Source of the DNA: Dryas octopetala
Taxonomy: Eukaryota > Streptophyta > Magnoliopsida > Rosales > Rosaceae
Reading direction: 5' to 3'
DNA length: 64,000 nucleotides
Assembly (NCBI GenBank): GCA_963921425.1
Contig: OY992834.1
Location: 18,364,941 to 18,428,940, forward strand
Each line of letters opens with the position of its first letter. The stretch's first letter is position 1. Positions 59,436 to 64,000 of this stretch are shown here, in pieces. A program made the position numbers and the translations under genes. The notes beneath the pieces are model-generated. The model ran no database searches. It had not been told where the DNA came from and saw only the letters and a list, made by a program, of their open reading frames with translations.

Positions 59436-59812
59436 GGGATTAATGTCATTTTGCTCCTCAGACTATTACACATGTATCAGTTTGCTCCCCAGACTTCTGA
59501 TTTGATAAATTAAGAATCCTGACTTTTTCAATTTTGCCAATTAAGGTTATTCCGTCAATTTATACATTTTTCATCTAAAATGTCGAGATGATCAACCAGA
59601 ATTTAGCGAGAAATAAAAGAGGAAAAAATGATAAGATCTAAATGGAAGGGACCATTTTGCCCTCAAAGATTTGGATAAAAAATGTGTAAATTGACGGAAG
59701 AACCTCAATTAGCAAAATTGAAAAAGTCAGAGTCCTTAATTTTTCAAATTAGAAGTCCGGAGAGCAAACTGATAAAGTGTAATAGTCTGAAGAGCAAAAT
59801 AGTATTAATTCC
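59436..59812. mobile_element. MULE-type MITE (family F), 377 bp
   Basis: Left arm GGGATTAATGTCATTTTGCT pairs with right arm AGCAAAATAGTATTAATTCC. The arms extend about 130 bp, including AACTGATAAAGTG facing CATGTATCAGTTTG. Flanks AATAAAAAT (59427-59435) and AACAAAAAT (59813-59821) are a 9-bp duplication with one mismatch. Confidence 0.75.
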
Positions 59813-59909
59813 AACAAAAATTGACTTTTAAAAAACTGTTAATGAAAACTAAGCCCAGCCGGGCCAGCCCACAGCCCACCCTGATTGGAAAAAAAAAAAA
59901 AAAAAGACA

Positions 59910-60032
59910 GCACTCTTCGTTCTCTCTCTGGCCTCTGGACTTCGCTCTGTCTCAACTCTCAGCTCTCACTCTCTCTCACCACTCACCAGGCTAGATAATC
60001 ATCGCCTTCAATCTTTATTTTCGCATGGGCAG
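59910..60032 (+). other. COQ4 5'UTR exon with upstream ATG
   Basis: A CT-rich leader typical of plant 5'UTRs ends at GGGCAG|GTATTC. An ATG at 60025 begins an upstream frame that would run across the splice junction (ATGGGCAG + AAAAAAGG), out of frame with COQ4 and overlapping its start, if the acceptor at 61913/61914 is used. The exact transcription start is unknown. Confidence 0.5.
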
Positions 60033-61913
60033 GTATTCTCTTGAATCTCTTCTCTTCTTTTTTGTTTCTAATTTAATTTAGGTTTAAATGTTTGAGGCTG
60101 AATTTAGGGATTAAATTTGAGTATTAAGGTTAGGTTTAACTGTGAGAAATGAGAACCCCATTTGAATTTAGGGATTAAATTTAGGAATTTTTTATTTTGT
60201 TGGATTTTATGCCCAAATTCCCAATGGCCAGACATATACCCATTTCAATATTACCCAAATACTTAACAAATCACTTTTTTTTTTTTTTTTTTAACATATA
60301 GCTTTTGGCTCTCCATTACCAATGATCAGCTTCTATACTTGCGTTGTATATGTATATGGGGTGGGGAAGCTGACTGACTTGTGAGGATCAGGAAGTAAGA
60401 GCAAGTCCATTAGTCCAGTTGACTTGTATTGTATATTTATATGCCTTCTTGTTATGTAGTAAAGTCTAACTTGTATATTTATAGTCTCCAGTAGCTGAAT
60501 AGCACAAGCCATGGGCCAATGGCCATAAAAAGCAATCATAGAATTCTAGTAAAAAGAAGACAAAGTTTGGTCCTGTAGAGTGTGAGAGAGTATATGATGT
60601 CCGAGCATATGGACACATATTTCATTAGTAAAAGCATATGTGATGAACTTGATTGATGTGAGATTGCTTCTAAATTTCAGGTGCCAAGTTCAGTAAGCTC
60701 AATCTTAATTGTTGGAAGTGGAAGTTTGGAAACCAAGTTGTATATTTCATTATTGCTGGTTTGGTAAGCTTCAAATTTCAATCGTAAATTCTTAGTTGCA
60801 TATTGCTGGAAGTAAGGTTGCTAGGTGTATATTTTCTGTTTATTAATGAAATTTCCTCGTACAGTCAAGGTTTTTTTTAGCCCACCCCAGTTTCAGATCC
60901 TGGATCCGTCCCTATAATTCAGTCTGTACAGTCTGTTGTGCATCTGTTTTTCTCCATTTCTATACTAAAATGTTCGTGCATGTGAGCCTACATTTAGCTG
61001 AATTTATGCTAGTTTGTGTTCTAAATTGGTTGAAATATCAATTACTTAGATTAAGTATCTGGGGTCCACTTTTTGGTGGTATGTTGTTGAGGACTGGTGA
61101 TTATATATTAAAATTGAGTGAGCCCATGTTTCTGACCTCAATGTCTTGCGTTTTGTGTGTTATAGTTGTTAATTATTTACGTTTATCAACTGATCAGAGC
61201 CCTATTGTGCAAGTAATGGCATGATTTTCTTGTGGACCTGTGAGTTCCCAAGTGTGTAATGTGCTTTGGATTTGGATTGTTTACTTAGACCTGTAGTCTC
61301 GTCTTTACCCATGAACTAAATTACTAATTCCTAATGGAAGGTTAAAAAAAAAAAACAAGACCAGACTTTGTTGAAAATTAGTGTCAATGGCTATAGTGTT
61401 TCTTCCTGTCTTATGCCCTTAAAACCTTGATAATAGTTAAAAGTATATATTAGATATGAAAAATAAAGCTACCAAAGAACTGTCATAATCATTTCTGGCG
61501 GTGGGGTTTGCTTTTCTTTCTTACAAAAAAAGGGAAGAAAAAAAAGTGCACTTCTTGAAAGTTGAAAAAAAAAAAAAAATTCGAATATAAAGATAAGTGG
61601 AATAGTTTGGCCAACCAACTTCCCAATCCCATGGTTGATCCTTCTTTGTGATGAAGGCAGACGCCTACCATCAAGTTGATGGTGTAGATTCTAAAGACTT
61701 TTTTCACTCGTATTTATTGTGAATGGTTGGTTTTTATAAAATAAATCAACACCTTACAGCAGCTAAACTTGTTTGGTTTCAAAGTATTTCAAGACATTGT
61801 GGCAAATAGTGACAAAGTTCTTCCGATAATTGTTCCTGTTGGAATATTGGTTTTTTGTGTGTAAAGGTTAAGTGTTCTTGCTGAAATTTGTTTGTAAAAG
61901 TTTATATTTCCAG
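60033..61913 (+). other. COQ4 leader intron
   Basis: About 1.9 kb with no supported gene. A motif near 60880-60912 (CCACCCCAGTTTCAGATCC) looks like the edge of an old transposon. An alternative leader exon could start at 60682 after a TTTCAG, but this is untested. Confidence 0.45.
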
Positions 61914-61930
61914 AAAAAAGGATAGTTGCC

Positions 61931-63487
61931 ATGATAGGAGGTGCTCGTGTTCGGCTGAACCGGTGGCAGCAGGCGGCTGTCGCGGTTGGTTCAGCTGTGG
62001 GAGCGTTGCTGGACCCAAGAAGAGCTGACCTAATAGCAGCTCTTGGAGAGACAACTGGGAAGCCTGCATTTGAAAGAGTTCTTGAAAGAATGAAGAGGAG
62101 CCCTGAAGGCAGAGTAAAGCCTCTTGTCTACCCTTATCATTCTTATTTCTTAAAGATAATTCATAATGGTTATTTATCAATATTACAATTATCTATTTCA
62201 AGTAACATGTTCCACATATAAGTCTATGGCAGTTGTTTAGAAAAACTTTCTCATAGTTATCAATGTTGTCTCTGCTTAGCTGTCTGCTTTATGTTTTTGT
62301 TAATGTGAAATCTTCTGTGTTGGGTGTTGGAGTTTTCTGTTATTCGAATCGATAACATGTTATTTGAAAGTTTGCTTTTTTCCTTTTTTTCTAGAGAAAA
62401 GTGTCATAGAGGGAATATTTTAGTGTCTATCATAGCTAGGGAAATGACAATATTAGCTATTAACTTTAATTGGATGATTACTTGTAAAGAAAAGTGTTAA
62501 TCAGATTATTGATGGTACCCATCCTAGTGCACCGAAGTTATATGTTAAACTTTCATAAAACAAAAAAATGGCATTATAGTTCTTCATGTTGTTGAGTATG
62601 GACTATGCAATGCTGTTGCTTAATATTGGATGATGGCTAATGAAAACATGGAAATTACTATGACTTATAATGGGACCTTGATAGAGTGTAGGTATAATCT
62701 ACAGTTACAGTAATTATATAGGTATACTTTTGTATTATCACTTATAATGCACTTTTAATTGAACTGATCTTTCATATGTAACTAACTGGTGTACTTTGTT
62801 TTTGCCACCCATAATAGGCTATGAATGAGTAGTTCAACGCCATTATGTTTGTTATCCAAATCAAAGAGGAAGTAGTTTTTGTTTTTTACAAAGCCATTTG
62901 GTTGCTAGTATCTTCTGAAAATTTTATTTTCTCAGTTTTTTCTTGTTATTCTAAGAGCAATGTCCAATGCATTTCTTTCTTTACAGGCCATACTGTTGGA
63001 TCGACCCCGTGTAATATCTGCAAAAGTGGGTCATGCATGGGATCTACCACCAAACACATTTGGTGCTGCCTATGCAAAGTTCATGGGATCCAGAAACTTT
63101 TCCCCAGATGATCGACCACCAGTGCGGTTCTTGGAAACGGATGAGCTCGCATATGTGGCCATGAGGGCTCGTGAGGTGCATGACTTCTGGCACACCCTTT
63201 TTGACCTTCCGACAAACTTGATGGGTGAGTCGGCGCTCAAAGTAATAGAGTTTAAGCAAATGTACCTTCCCATGTGCCTGATGTCTGTTATAGGGGGCAC
63301 AGCAAGGTTCAATGATAAGCAAAGGAAATTGTTCTTTCAACACTACTTTCCTTGGGCCATCCAAGCTGGCGCGCAATGCACAGATCTCATGTGTGTATAC
63401 TATGAGCAGCACTTTCATGAGGACTTAGAGGATGTTCGGAGTAAGTGGGGGATAAGTCCTGCTCCTGCTGCTCCTAAACAAACCTGA
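61931..63487 (+). CDS. COQ4, ubiquinone biosynthesis protein, mitochondrial, 227 aa
   Basis: Exons 61931-62113 (183 bp) and 62987-63487 (501 bp) join as GGCAGA|GTAAAG...TTACAG|GCCATA, giving [11 protein letters not shown], with a total of 228 codons including stop. The protein reads [69 protein letters not shown], the metal-binding HDFWHTLF (HDxxH) and [14 protein letters not shown], matching plant COQ4 along its full length (Arabidopsis protein about 226 aa, from memory). COQ4 sits on the matrix side of the inner mitochondrial membrane in the CoQ synthesis complex, and recent work assigns it ring C1 decarboxylation/hydroxylation. The ATG at 61931 is chosen because family similarity begins there. 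Looks intact. Confidence 0.95.
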
Positions 63488-64000
63488 GCATCAGTAGCTT
63501 CATCTAGTTTGGTGGAGGAACTGTAAATTTTTTGAGCATATGTACAAACTAAATTTTGTTTTAACACATTGAAAGTAACCATATTATTTCATCTTCAGAA
63601 ATTAACAATTATGTTCTTATCCTCGCCAGCAAGTTTGGCCTTTTCAGTGTTAACTACTTGTATACTCCTGCGGGGACCAACTTGATTTATTGTATTAATA
63701 ATTATTTTTTCTTTTATAATTTTGCTATGGAAATTGGAACGAGAGAGACATGTGGGTATGATGGATGGAAAGCATGCCAAATCAACTGAATTTTAGAAGG
63801 ATGCAAACCACACCTTCTTTCTAGTTGTTTGATAAAAGGCTTGTCAAGCGATAAAAGTAATTTCAAAGAGTCCTAAAGCTTTTGTTCTCAAGATAGTATC
63901 TTAGTATTATCTCTTGTATTATTAGATATTATCATATGTGTTGTTCGACACATTATTTATAATTGCCCCTAGACAAGAAATTATTCACTGTTTTCTTTTG
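63488..64000 (+). other. COQ4 3' flank
   Basis: Non-coding; it probably holds the COQ4 3'UTR in its first 150-250 bp (AT-rich, TTTTGTTTTAACACATTG near 63555). No other feature is seen to the window end. Confidence 0.5.

Noticed and set aside
1-64000. CRISPR arrays, tRNA or rRNA genes
   Set aside because: No regularly spaced direct repeats with unique spacers, and no cloverleaf or rRNA-like sequence, were seen. The spaced repeats present are microsatellites, MITE arms or gene duplications.

Overview
This window is nuclear DNA from a eudicot plant. Split genes, a TIR-NB-LRR (TNL) gene cluster, a plant Ty1/Copia retrotransposon, an SUVH histone methyltransferase, MATH/coiled-coil genes and plant COQ4 all point that way. 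The gene mix (TNL cluster plus RTM3-like MATH genes) would fit Rosaceae such as Prunus, but that is inference, not something the bases prove.

Layout. (1) 1-24.2 kb is a head-to-tail TNL cluster on the minus strand. TNL1 (1605-6115) has full exon structure but has lost its start codon and carries one nonsense codon. A shredded copy (7634-8019 and 13022-13375) is split by a whole-looking 5.0 kb Copia element with 458-bp LTRs and a CATAA target duplication (8020-13021). TNL2 (15864-19967) is the only intact copy; its five exons sum to 1097 codons including stop. TNL3 (about 22263-24230) has lost its NB-ARC and is decayed. The spacer between TNL units is itself repeated, and one spacer copy holds a short nuclear insertion of mitochondrial ccmB DNA. 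(2) 24.2-29.2 kb holds a minus-strand SUVH1/SUVH3-type gene with an intronless CDS and a 5'UTR intron. (3) 29.3-35.5 kb is transposon-rich: a Mutator-like (MULE) element just upstream of SUVH, a decayed PIF/Harbinger element with Myb-like and transposase ORFs, and a 533-bp MITE. (4) 35.8-56.5 kb holds three MATH-domain plus coiled-coil genes. MATH1 (plus) appears frameshifted; MATH2 and MATH3 (minus) have three exons each with clean phase. They are separated and interrupted by MULEs, a LINE-derived insertion with a 19-bp target duplication, and a 2.26 kb hAT-like element. (5) 56.7-59.8 kb carries a MULE-type MITE with a hAT element nested in it and another small MITE. (6) 59.9-63.5 kb is the complete COQ4 gene (plus), for ubiquinone biosynthesis.

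How the genes relate. TNLs are intracellular immune receptors, and MATH/coiled-coil proteins of the RTM3 type restrict long-distance potyvirus movement in Arabidopsis. The window is therefore a birth-and-death defence-gene region between two conserved housekeeping genes (SUVH, COQ4). No prokaryotic-type operon, CRISPR array or tRNA gene was seen. The most notable findings are a gag fossil fused into a TNL C-terminal tail and then split by a young Copia element, a stop-free multiple-of-three intron kept in all three TNL copies, and the many transposons whose ends and target duplications can be read exactly.
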